From NCBI RefSeq assembly GCF_025527015.1, contig NZ_JAODIM010000043.1, forward strand, positions 992,001 through 1,056,000: a stretch of 64,000 nucleotides of DNA, in the 5' to 3' direction. A model generated the notes under the pieces. That model was given only the letters and a program-made list of their open reading frames with translations. It had not been told where the DNA came from and made no database searches. The DNA comes from Winslowiella arboricola (lineage in GTDB: Bacteria > Pseudomonadota > Gammaproteobacteria > Enterobacterales > Enterobacteriaceae). This document shows, one piece after another, positions 38,883-49,000 of this stretch (within the stretch, counting starts at the first letter, position 1; each line of letters begins with the position of its first letter). The position numbers were made by a program, and so were the translations under genes.

Positions 38883-41800
38883 ATGTATCGTACTGATGAA
38901 GTACTGGAGAAACTTAACAGCAAACTTAAACGCCAGTCAGCAGTCACGCTACCCGATATTATGATCCGCTCCTCGCCGGAGGTGACAGCACTGGTCGGAG
39001 ATAGCCTGACATGGGGCGAAGAAAATTTCCTCTACCAGCAGGCGCAACAAGCCCTCAAAGATAACACCTTCAGCGAAGCGCGGATTTTAAGCCACGCCAA
39101 CCCGCAGCTGGCGCACGCGGTTCATCTTGCGATCCAGCAGGACGCCGGGCAGTTGGGCTATGATCAACTGTTTGGCGGCCGCGCCAGTAACTATGTCAAA
39201 CCCGGCTCAGTGGCCTCGATGTTTTCGCCCGCCTGCTATCTCACCGAGCTCTATCGCGAAGGGATTAATCTGCACGCAGAAAATGCGGCATATCGCCTCA
39301 ATACCCGGCGCCCGGATCTGGCGACGCTGGTGCTGTCGCAGCGCAATATGGATGATGAGGTTTCGACGCTGACGCTCAGCAACCAGCTGACGCTGGATAT
39401 CATCAGTAAAAAAATCAGCAAAACGCCGGAAGAGGTGCGCAAGCTGCTCGCCAGCTGGCGTTTTTCCAGCGCCACGCCTTTTCATTTACCGTTTACCACC
39501 GCCCATCACAGCATGCTACTGCGTGATGAAACACTTGCACTGCTACAGCGTAATGCCGGCGTCATTAAGCCAGCAGGCGCCGAGGCGATGCTGCGTATTG
39601 CCGCGGGCATCTCACCTGAGTTATACAGTATCCTGACTGAAACAGTGAGTGCGACCCCCACCCCGCAGAACTTTACCGACAACTTTGGCACTATCCCAAT
39701 CGAGACCTTCCGCAACCCCGTCCTGCTGGCGCGTTATTATGAACTCACTGAAGAGCAACTGACGGCATGCTATACGGTGATGCGCCAGTATAATAATAAT
39801 TTCGACCCGTTGCAGATCACCACATTCGCTATGCTGCAACTCAACAAGCTTATCCGCTTCAGTAAAGCTACCGGCATGGCAGTGACAGATATCTGGCGTG
39901 TGGTTGCCAGTAACAATAATCAATTCAATATCACCGATGCGATAATCAGCCAGTTGCTGCGGATACAATACTATCGCCGGCATTACGCGATTAACGTATC
40001 TGAGGCGTGGATCCTCTCCGGCGCCGCCATCAGCAAAATCAGTGAGGCTGATCAGCCCGGTCAGTTTGACCAGCTGTTTAACCGGCCATTGCTGGACAAT
40101 CAGACATTTTCAGATGACAACGCTGACGTGGAGCTAACCCCCGGCAACGTCACCGACACCTTTCGTTCCGGCGTGCTGAAACGCGCCTTGCAGATAAGTG
40201 ACAGCGCGCTTTATCTGTTATGGGCGCTGGTGGAGGGCAAACCCAGCCCGGCAACCTTCAAAAACACGCTGGCAAATCTGTCTGCGCTGTACCGCGCGCG
40301 TTTGCTGGCCAGCATTCACCATCTGAGCATTATCGAACTCAGCGCGTTACTGTCGATCTCCCCGAGCTGGTCAGGCCGTGCGTTGGGCAGCCTGAACACT
40401 GAGGATCTGTCCAGCCTGGTCAGCTTCGTTGAGCAATACACCCGCTGGCTGCAGGCAAACCAGCTAACCGTCAGCGATCTGTTCCTGATGACCGCCAGCA
40501 GCAGCACCAGTACGCTGACACCGGAGATCAGTAACCTTATCGCCACGCTGAACGGCCTTGCCGGTCAGAAGCTTGACCGCGATAACGCGCTGACGCTGGC
40601 CGCCCCCTATATTGCCGCCGCGATGCAACTGGATTCCGCCGATAGTGCCCGCGCCATTCTGGCCTGGCTGAACGGCCTGAAACCGCAAAACCTCGACGTG
40701 CTGGCGTTTCTCAATCTGGTGCTTACCAACCCGCAGACAACGCAGCTGGCGCCATACTGCCACGTGCTGGCTCAGCTGGTATTGATTGCACGGGCGCTGA
40801 AGCTAAGCAGCAGCGAATTATTGCTGGCAGTGACACAGCCAAAAATGTTTCAGAGCGCTGAGGTACTGCCACACACTATTGTCACGATGCGCAGCCTCGC
40901 GCGTTTTCATTACTGGTTACAACAGTGCCAGACTTTAGCCAGCGAGGTGCTGACCGCATTAAGCGGCAAAACGCTGACGCCAGCACTGCTGGCTCAGGCG
41001 CTGGGCCTTGATGAACAATGGGCGATACAGGCACTGAATCAGGTCAAAAAAGACGCCGTGACCTTCAGCAGCTGGACTGAAGTGGACGAAACGCTGCAGT
41101 GGCTGGATATTGCCGCCACGCTGGCTATCTCGCCGGCAGAAGTCGCCAGACTGCTGGCCAGTTCGGCTCCGGTGCCAGCCTATGACGACTGGAAAAAGAT
41201 CGCCACTGCATTGCAGACCGGGCTGAACAGCCAGCAAGCTATTCAGTTACAGCACACGCTGGATACAACCAGCAGTGCGGCATTCAGCGCCTGTGCTATC
41301 CAGAATAAAACGGTCACGCCCGCCTGGGTGGTTGACCGCAATCAGCTATATAACTATCTGTTAATCGATAATCAGATCTCCGCGCAGGTGAAAACCACCC
41401 CGCTGGCGGCAGCGATTGCCAGTGTGCAGCTGTATATCAACCGCGCATTAACCGGCCAGGAAGACGGCGTGGTTAATGCAGTACGTTCACGCAACTTCTT
41501 CCAGCTCTGGGACAGTTATAATAAACGTTACAGCAGCTGGGCGGGGGTTTCCCGGCTGGTCTGCTATCCCGAAAACTACCTTGACCCGACCCTCCGCCAT
41601 GGTCAAACCGCGATGATGGATGAAATGTTGCAGTCCATCAGTCAGAGCCAGCTGACCAGTGATACGGTGGAAGACGCCTTTAAAACCTATATGACGCGTT
41701 TTGAACAGGTGGCGAATCTGGAGGTGGTGAGTGGTTATCACGACAATAACAGTATTAACAGCGGCACCACTTATCTGGTGGGGAAATCCGTTACCGATGA

Positions 41801-44800
41801 GAGCTATTACTGGCGCACACTCAATCAAAACCTGTTCGATGCGGGGAAGTATCCCGCCAACGCCTGGCGCGAATGGCAGGAAATCACCACTGGCATGCAG
41901 GCAAAAAATAATCTGGCGCGGCCGGTGGTCTTTAATTCGCGGCTGTATATTGTCTGGCTGGAAGAAAAAGAGATAGCTGATGCCGATGACAGTAATAGCA
42001 CCAGTCGCATCACCAGCCATGAGCTGAAATATACCTTTATCCGCCATGATGGTACCTGGAATATTATCAGCACGGTAAAACTCTCTGATTATTTTAAAGC
42101 TAACGATCTGGCAAAAATTGACGTAATGGGGATGTATTGCTCCCGGGATGAAACCAGTGGTTCGTTAATTGTCCTTTTCTATGAGCTAAAAGCCAAAGAC
42201 GATGAAAATAAATCCACGCCTGCCATTGGCTTGCTGATTAATACCGACCATTTCACTACCCTCCTCAGCAATCCTGGCGCTTACCGGACCGCAGTGTGGC
42301 AACAGTTTGATACCACCGTACAAAAAAAGATAAATCAGCCTTATATCTTAAATTACTCGGCACCCGCCACTGTGACCCTAAAAAGCGTCACTATGGAAAC
42401 CAATTTACTGGCCACTCTTTCGCAAGGCCGGGTATATAATTGTAAAATCGCCGCCGGCAGCCAGGATAATAGCTTAACACTGACATTTGACTGTGATCTC
42501 AGGGTGGTCTTCCAAAGTGTGGTTAGCAAGTATGACATTACCTGCAACATATTGAAAAATCTCGCCAACAACAACATGGGCGATAGCTTCTATATTTACG
42601 AATTTTTTGCGCTGGATAGTGGCAACAGTTCCGGCCGACGCATTTATCCCGTGTACCACCTGAAACAGAACAGCATGAGCAGCGGCAGGACCCTGGTGTA
42701 TCGCGAGGCCTCCGCATCAGGTCTGGAAGTAAAATGGCCAGCATTAACCCCGGCTAATACTTTCACCTCAAGCAGCACTGCACTTTACGTCGCGCTGAAT
42801 CAGGATAAATATCCTGATGGTGATGCCCTGATGAATGCGAATATATTTCTTAATGACAATAATAAGTCTGCCACCGTGGCATACGGCGGCTGGAAACTCA
42901 AAACCGGCTTTGCAGCGTCTGAAATTAAAATCAGGGCAACGGCAGGCAATACAAGAAAAGACTTTGATGCAAAACAAGATATTGAGGATAAAGGACAGGC
43001 ACTGCCAGCACAGCAATTTTCCGGCACCATTTATCCCTTCCGGGGGCTGAAACTGGACATTCCCCTCTCGGGGTTTGTGGATGGCAAAGCCGAGGTCAGT
43101 TTCAGGCTCACCATTGAAATGAGCGAGTACCATAATGTAGTCATTGCGATGCAAACGGGTTCACTGACGATTAGTCAGCAATTAGACCTCCCCCCTTTCC
43201 TGATTATTAAGGGGGAGAGAGGTGAACAGTATCTGCAAAATGGCCCCTGGCGCACGCGGATAAATACCCTGTTTGCCCGGCAGCTGGTGGCGAGAGCCAA
43301 TCGCGGGCTGAATGCAGTGCTCTCCATGGAGACCCAGTACTTAGCCGAGCCGCAACTGGGGCCAGGAAGTTATGTCCAGGTTGATTTTGGCCGTTACAGC
43401 AGTTCGCTGCACGGCAATGGCAGCTATCAGCTTTACTACGTCGGCGGCGCAGATAACATCGGCTCCGGGCGGTCTTTACATCTTTGCGCTGCAGGCAAGT
43501 TGTCTGCCGACCGTACCAACAGCCTGACCTTGTTCCTGCCGTATAACACCGCGAAAACCGGTGATGAGAAGGATATTATTTATCTCGGCGTAATCTATTC
43601 AGATGCCAACCTCACCAGCAGTTATACGACCATGCAGCAGTTTAAATACGATGCTAATGCCGCTAAGTTTGTCGCCGACGCCGGTAATGCTGGCCGAACC
43701 CGAGGGCTGACCACCCGGCTGTTTGAGACGATGGATAGCGAACCGATGGATTTTAGCGGCGCCAATGCGCTCTATTTCTGGGAAATGTTTTATTACGCGC
43801 CGATGATGGTGTTTCAGCGCCTGTTGCAGGAGCAACGTTACGACGAAGCGACGCGCTGGATAAAATTTATCTGGAGTCCTGAAGGTTACCTGGTGAATGG
43901 TGAACCTGCCGCTTATCAGTGGAATGTACGCCCGCTGGAAGAAGATACCACCTGGAATACCGACCCACTGGACGTGATCGACCCGGATGCAGTTGCGCAG
44001 GCGGATCCTATGCACTACAAAGTCGCCACCTTTATGCGCACGCTGGATCTGCTGATTGCCCGCGGCGACACAGCGTATCGCCAGCTGGAGCCAGACACGC
44101 TGCAAGAAGCAAAAATGTGGTATCTGCAGGCGCTGGCTATTCTGGGCGACGAGCCCTTCCTGACAGAGAGTATCCGCTGGTCAAATCCGACCCTGCAAGC
44201 CGCAGCGGCGCAGACCCTGCAAACCCTTGCCATACAGGCGATGCTGACAGTACGCCAGGAGACATTGCCTGCGTCCTCAGCTTCCACCAGTAGTCTTAGC
44301 ACACTGTTTTTACCGCAGCTCAATGAGAAACTGCAGGATTACTGGCGCACACTGGACCAGCGCCTGTTTAATCTGCGTCACCACCTCTCCATTGATGGTC
44401 AGCCGCTCTCGTTATCTCATTATGCCGCGGCGGCGGAGCCCGCTGCGCTGCTCAGTGCGGCGGTCACTGCCGCCCAGGGTGGCGCGGCGCTGCCACCAGC
44501 GCAAATGCCGGTTTATCGTTTCCCCGTCATCCTCGAACGCGCCAGAATGCTGGTCAACCAGCTTAGCCAGTTCGGCGGCGCGCTGCTGTCGATTATCGAA
44601 CGCCAGGATGCGGAGGCGCTGGCCGAGCTGTTGCAAAATCAGGGCAGCGAACTGGCCAGACAGAATATCGCCATGCAGGATGCGGTGATTGACGAAATCG
44701 CCGCAGAGCGCCAGATGCTGCAACAGAGCCGTGCGGGTGCGCAGTCACGCTTTGAGAGTTACGCCACCTTGTATGAAGAGAACGTTAACCGCATGGAGAA

Positions 44801-45977
44801 AGAGGTAATGGATCTGTACGCCGATTCATCCTGGTTCTCGATGGGTTCCAGCACCACCTATACCGCCGCCGCCATCGCCGATGCGCTGCCCAATATTTTC
44901 GGTCTGGCGAACGGCGGCGCCAGCTGGGGCGCTATTCCGCGCGGTGTCGGCATCGGGCTGGAAATTACCGCCACGGTGAAACGCATCAGCGCCGAGAAAG
45001 TCAGCCAGTCTGAGATCTATCGCCGCCGCCGCGAAGAATGGGAGATCCAGCGCAACAATGCCGAAGCGGAAGTGAAGCAGATTGATGCGCAACTGGAAAC
45101 GCTGGTGGTGCGACGCGAAGCGGCGCTGTTGCAGAAAACCTGGCTGGAAACCCAGCAGGCGCAGACCCAGGCCCAGCTGCAGTTTCTGCAGAATAAATTC
45201 AGCAACCGGGCGTTGTATAACTGGCTGCGCGGCAAGCTGGCGGCGATTTACTACCAGTATTATGACTTGTCCGTATCCTGCTGCCTGATGGCGCAGGAGA
45301 GTTATAAGTGGTCGTTAAACGTCGGTGATGCCGAAGCCAGCTATATCAAACCCGGCGCATGGCATGGCGCCTGGGCGGGGCTGCTGGCGGGCGAAACGCT
45401 GATGCTTAATCTGCTGCAAATGGAACAGAGCTATCTGCAGAGAGAGGAGCGGGAAAAAGAGGTGGTGCGTACTGCCTGTCTGACTGCGCTTGATGACAAA
45501 CTGGCGGACAAAATCAAAGCGCTGATCGCGGCAGATAAAGAAGACACCAGCGGCAATCCGGCGCTGACCAAAGATAAACAGTTGCAGCTCGCACTGAAAC
45601 TGGCTGATTTACAGATCCAGAACGATTATCCGGACGCGCTGGTGGGTAAAACCCGGCGAATCAAACAGATCGGCGTCACCCTGCCCGCGCTGGTGGGGCC
45701 TTACCAGGATATTCGCGCCGTGCTGAGCTACAGCGGTGGTCGCGCCAGTTTGCTGCCGCGTGGCTGTAATGCGCTGGCGGTCTCACAGGGCCTGGATGAC
45801 AGTGGTCAGTTTCTGCTCAGCTTTAACGACAGCCGCTGGCTGCCGTTTGAAGGGATCCCGGTAAATGACACCGGAACCTTTACCCTCAGCTTCCCTGACG
45901 CCAGCAGCAAGCAGAAAGATCTGTTACTGAGTCTGAGCGACATCATTCTGCATATTCGCTACACCATCGTCAGCTAA
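38883..45977 (+). CDS. Tc toxin A subunit (TcdA/TcaAB-like pore and translocator)
   Basis: TcA subunits form a large pentameric bell that binds host cells and, on pH trigger, injects the TcB-TcC cargo through a central channel. The 2364-aa product is a typical full-length TcA. Near the N-terminus it has the VRP1-type alpha-helical shell, with the hallmark FGGRASNYVKPGSVASMFSP followed by ACYLTELYREG (about residues 96-126). Mid-protein is beta-rich and receptor-binding-like (about 1000-1600). A hydrophobic helical tip (DALPNIFGLANGG, about 1993-2005) and long helices (about 2020-2130, EEWEIQRNNAEAEVKQIDAQ) belong to the pore. The C-terminal 230 residues are the TcB-binding domain. There is no signal peptide, as usual. 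It is first in a tcA-tcB-tcC operon. Host range cannot be read from sequence. Confidence 0.95.
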   Translation: MYRTDEVLEKLNSKLKRQSAVTLPDIMIRSSPEVTALVGDSLTWGEENFLYQQAQQALKDNTFSEARILSHANPQLAHAVHLAIQQDAGQLGYDQLFGGRASNYVKPGSVASMFSPACYLTELYREGINLHAENAAYRLNTRRPDLATLVLSQRNMDDEVSTLTLSNQLTLDIISKKISKTPEEVRKLLASWRFSSATPFHLPFTTAHHSMLLRDETLALLQRNAGVIKPAGAEAMLRIAAGISPELYSILTETVSATPTPQNFTDNFGTIPIETFRNPVLLARYYELTEEQLTACYTVMRQYNNNFDPLQITTFAMLQLNKLIRFSKATGMAVTDIWRVVASNNNQFNITDAIISQLLRIQYYRRHYAINVSEAWILSGAAISKISEADQPGQFDQLFNRPLLDNQTFSDDNADVELTPGNVTDTFRSGVLKRALQISDSALYLLWALVEGKPSPATFKNTLANLSALYRARLLASIHHLSIIELSALLSISPSWSGRALGSLNTEDLSSLVSFVEQYTRWLQANQLTVSDLFLMTASSSTSTLTPEISNLIATLNGLAGQKLDRDNALTLAAPYIAAAMQLDSADSARAILAWLNGLKPQNLDVLAFLNLVLTNPQTTQLAPYCHVLAQLVLIARALKLSSSELLLAVTQPKMFQSAEVLPHTIVTMRSLARFHYWLQQCQTLASEVLTALSGKTLTPALLAQALGLDEQWAIQALNQVKKDAVTFSSWTEVDETLQWLDIAATLAISPAEVARLLASSAPVPAYDDWKKIATALQTGLNSQQAIQLQHTLDTTSSAAFSACAIQNKTVTPAWVVDRNQLYNYLLIDNQISAQVKTTPLAAAIASVQLYINRALTGQEDGVVNAVRSRNFFQLWDSYNKRYSSWAGVSRLVCYPENYLDPTLRHGQTAMMDEMLQSISQSQLTSDTVEDAFKTYMTRFEQVANLEVVSGYHDNNSINSGTTYLVGKSVTDESYYWRTLNQNLFDAGKYPANAWREWQEITTGMQAKNNLARPVVFNSRLYIVWLEEKEIADADDSNSTSRITSHELKYTFIRHDGTWNIISTVKLSDYFKANDLAKIDVMGMYCSRDETSGSLIVLFYELKAKDDENKSTPAIGLLINTDHFTTLLSNPGAYRTAVWQQFDTTVQKKINQPYILNYSAPATVTLKSVTMETNLLATLSQGRVYNCKIAAGSQDNSLTLTFDCDLRVVFQSVVSKYDITCNILKNLANNNMGDSFYIYEFFALDSGNSSGRRIYPVYHLKQNSMSSGRTLVYREASASGLEVKWPALTPANTFTSSSTALYVALNQDKYPDGDALMNANIFLNDNNKSATVAYGGWKLKTGFAASEIKIRATAGNTRKDFDAKQDIEDKGQALPAQQFSGTIYPFRGLKLDIPLSGFVDGKAEVSFRLTIEMSEYHNVVIAMQTGSLTISQQLDLPPFLIIKGERGEQYLQNGPWRTRINTLFARQLVARANRGLNAVLSMETQYLAEPQLGPGSYVQVDFGRYSSSLHGNGSYQLYYVGGADNIGSGRSLHLCAAGKLSADRTNSLTLFLPYNTAKTGDEKDIIYLGVIYSDANLTSSYTTMQQFKYDANAAKFVADAGNAGRTRGLTTRLFETMDSEPMDFSGANALYFWEMFYYAPMMVFQRLLQEQRYDEATRWIKFIWSPEGYLVNGEPAAYQWNVRPLEEDTTWNTDPLDVIDPDAVAQADPMHYKVATFMRTLDLLIARGDTAYRQLEPDTLQEAKMWYLQALAILGDEPFLTESIRWSNPTLQAAAAQTLQTLAIQAMLTVRQETLPASSASTSSLSTLFLPQLNEKLQDYWRTLDQRLFNLRHHLSIDGQPLSLSHYAAAAEPAALLSAAVTAAQGGAALPPAQMPVYRFPVILERARMLVNQLSQFGGALLSIIERQDAEALAELLQNQGSELARQNIAMQDAVIDEIAAERQMLQQSRAGAQSRFESYATLYEENVNRMEKEVMDLYADSSWFSMGSSTTYTAAAIADALPNIFGLANGGASWGAIPRGVGIGLEITATVKRISAEKVSQSEIYRRRREEWEIQRNNAEAEVKQIDAQLETLVVRREAALLQKTWLETQQAQTQAQLQFLQNKFSNRALYNWLRGKLAAIYYQYYDLSVSCCLMAQESYKWSLNVGDAEASYIKPGAWHGAWAGLLAGETLMLNLLQMEQSYLQREEREKEVVRTACLTALDDKLADKIKALIAADKEDTSGNPALTKDKQLQLALKLADLQIQNDYPDALVGKTRRIKQIGVTLPALVGPYQDIRAVLSYSGGRASLLPRGCNALAVSQGLDDSGQFLLSFNDSRWLPFEGIPVNDTGTFTLSFPDASSKQKDLLLSLSDIILHIRYTIVS

Positions 45978-45990
45978 ACGCGTTTTTCTG

Positions 45991-46016
45991 CATCTGGCTC
46001 CCGGCGGAGCCAGATG
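45991..46016 (+). promoter_or_regulatory. Perfect stem-loop just before the tcB ribosome-binding site
   Basis: CATCTGGCTCC (45991-46001), loop CGGC, GGAGCCAGATG (46006-46016) is a perfect 11-bp stem with a tetraloop. It ends right at the Shine-Dalgarno GGGAGGT (46016-46022). It could tune tcB translation or protect the 5' end after processing; no T run is present, so it is not a classical terminator. Confidence 0.7.
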
Positions 46017-46026
46017 GGAGGTGATA

Positions 46027-49000
46027 ATGCAAACCACCGAACCGTTGCGCCTCAACCCCCCATCACTGCCCTCCGGCGGCGGCGCGATTACCGGATTAAA
46101 AAGTGATACTCCAGTAGCCGCCCCTGATGGCGGCGCCAGCCTGAGCATTCAATTTCCCGTCAGTGGCGGGCGCGGTTACGCCCCGACGCTGGTGCTTAAC
46201 TACCATAGCCAGCGCGGCAATGGCCCTTTTGGGATGGGCTGGGATCTGGATTTGCCGTCAGTGCGGCGGCGGAGTGACAAGGGCGTCCCGCTGTATGATC
46301 TGAGCGATGAGTTTATCGGGCCGGATGGCGAGGTGCTGGTTGCGGTACAGACCAGCAGCGGTGAAGAAAAACGCTCTGCCAGTAGCTTACTGGAAGGCTC
46401 AGAAACGCTGGGGAAATTTATCGTGCGCAGCTTTCGCGCGCGGAGTGAAAGCGATTTCAGCCGTCTGGAATACTGGACGCCAGACGGCGGCACAGGAGTT
46501 GACTTCTGGGTGCTGTACCGCCCGGATGGCCAGGTGCACTTGCTGGGACGAAACCCCCAGGCACGTATCTGGGATCCACAGAACCATGCACATACTGCCG
46601 TCTGGTTGCTGGAGTCCTCTGTCTCACCCGGCGGTGAGCAAATTTATTATCAGTATCGCGGTGAAGACAATAAAAACTGTGACGCTGCCGAACTTAAGGC
46701 TCACCCTGATGCCGGGAGCGTCGCAGAGACCGACACTGACAGCAGAGCTTATGATGGCGCGCAGCGTTATCTGGTTGCCGCTTACTATGGTAATAAAAAA
46801 GCCGCACGCAGCTTACCCGCACTGACTGAACCTTTACGCGAGTATGACTGGATATTTGTGGTGAAAATTGACTATGGCGTGCGCGTCACCAGTAAAGAAA
46901 GCCCGCCCTCCTGGCAACGGCCGACCTATGGCGACTGGGCGTTGCGCAAAGATCTCTTTTCCCGTTATCAGTACGGTTTTGACCTGCGCACACGCCGCCT
47001 GGCGCGTCAGGTGTTGCTGTTTCATCGCATCAACACGCTTAAAGGTTCCAGAAATGAAGGGGAGCCGCTGGAACTGGTTTCGCGCCTGTTGTTCGATCAT
47101 AACGAAAATGCCTCGTTAACCACCATCAGCTGGCTACAGCTGATGGCCTATGAACAGGGCACGCGCACCCTGCGCGTGCTGCCACCTCATGAATGTTTCT
47201 GGCAGTCGTTTGAGAATCCGACCAATCCGCGCTGGCAAACGCTGACGCCGGGCGGGCTGAGTCCGTTGCAACCCTGGCAGCTGGTGGATCTGAATGGTGA
47301 AGGGATGGCGGGTATTCTCTATCAGGACAACGGCGGCTGGTGGTATCGCGCCCCCGAGCGGCGCGCGGGCAATGATCCTGATGCCGTCAGCTGGGGAGAC
47401 GCCACACCGCTGCCCGTTATCCCCGCGGCGCGCGCGCGCGGTACGCTGGCTGACCTGAATGGCGACGGTTATCTGGAATGGGTCATTACCGCCCCTGGTA
47501 TTGCCGGTCGCTATGAGCGCACGCCTGAAGATGGCTGGCTGCACTTTACTCCCTTATCGGCACTGCCGACGGAATATCACCATCCCCGCGCGCAACTGGC
47601 GGATATCCTCGGCGCCGGTCTGAGCGACCTGCTGTTAATCGGACCGCGCAGCGTGCGGCTGTATGCTGCTCAGGGCGACGGCTGGGCGGGCGGCAAAACC
47701 GTGGTTCAGTCTGCGGATATTATGCTGCCGGTTCCCGGCGCGGATGCCCGGGTGCTGGTTGCCTTTAGTGATATGGCGGGCAGCGGGCAGCAGCAGCTGG
47801 TGGAAATCCGGGCGACGGGAGTACAGTACTGGCCCAATCTCGGCCATGGCCGCTTTGGCCACGCCATTGAGATGCCCGGCTTTAGCGTCAGTGATTTTAA
47901 CCCTGACCAGCTTTACCTCGCGGATATAGATGGCAGCGGCACTACCGATCTGATTTATGCCCGTAGCGACCAGCTACAGATCTGGCGTAACCAGTGCGGT
48001 AACCGTTTTGCCCCTCCTTTCGCGGTCCGTCTGCCAGCAGGCGTACGCTATGACCGTACCTGTTATCTGTATCTGGCGGATATTCAGGGGCTGGGCGTCG
48101 CCAGTCTGCTGCTGACTATTCCCCACCCCACTCCGCGTCACTGGCTATGCAACCTGTCGACGGCCAAATCCGGGCTGTTGATTGGCATGACAAACAATAT
48201 GGGCGCGCGCCATCGTTTCTTTTACCGCAGCTCCGCACAGTTCTGGCTTGATGAAAAAGCGGCGGCGGTAGCGACCGGCGCCCCGATTCCCCCCTGTTAC
48301 CTGCCGTTTGCCGTGCATTGTCTGCAACGAGTGGAGATGCAGGATGAAATCACCGGCAACCTGCTGGTAAGCAGCATTCGCTACCGCCATGGCGCCTGGG
48401 ATCGTCAGGAGCGCGAACTGCGTGGTTTTGGCTGGGTAGAAGTGAGTGATTCCGACACCATTGCCGCCGAAGGCTCAGCAAAAGAGATCAGTATGCCTGC
48501 GGTACAGCGCAACTGGTACGCCACCGGTTTGCCTGCGCTGGATAAACAGCTGGCAAGCGAGTACTGGCAAGGCGATAAGGCGGCGTTCAGCAGTTTCACC
48601 CCGCGTTTTACCGAGGGTAGCGGCGATAGCGAACAGACGATCGAGGCCGATGAACACAACGCATTCTGGCTCCAGCGCGGACTACGAGGGCTGCTGCTGC
48701 GCAGTGAACTCTATGGCCGCGATGGCAGCCACCAGGCCACTGTGCCATATAGCGTTACGGAGAATCGTCCGCAAGTGCGGCTGGTGCAAAGCAAAGGCAA
48801 ATATCCGGTGGTGTGGCCTGCGGTTGTTGTGAGCCGCACTTATCTGTATGAGCGTATCGACAGCGATCCGCAGTGCAGTGAGCAGCTGGGCTTAACCTGC
48901 GATGAGTATGGCCAGCCGCTGCGCCAGCTGACTATCCACTACCCACGCAGGGCGCGTCCGGCGACCAATCCCTGGCCGGAGAATTTACCGGCATCGCTGT

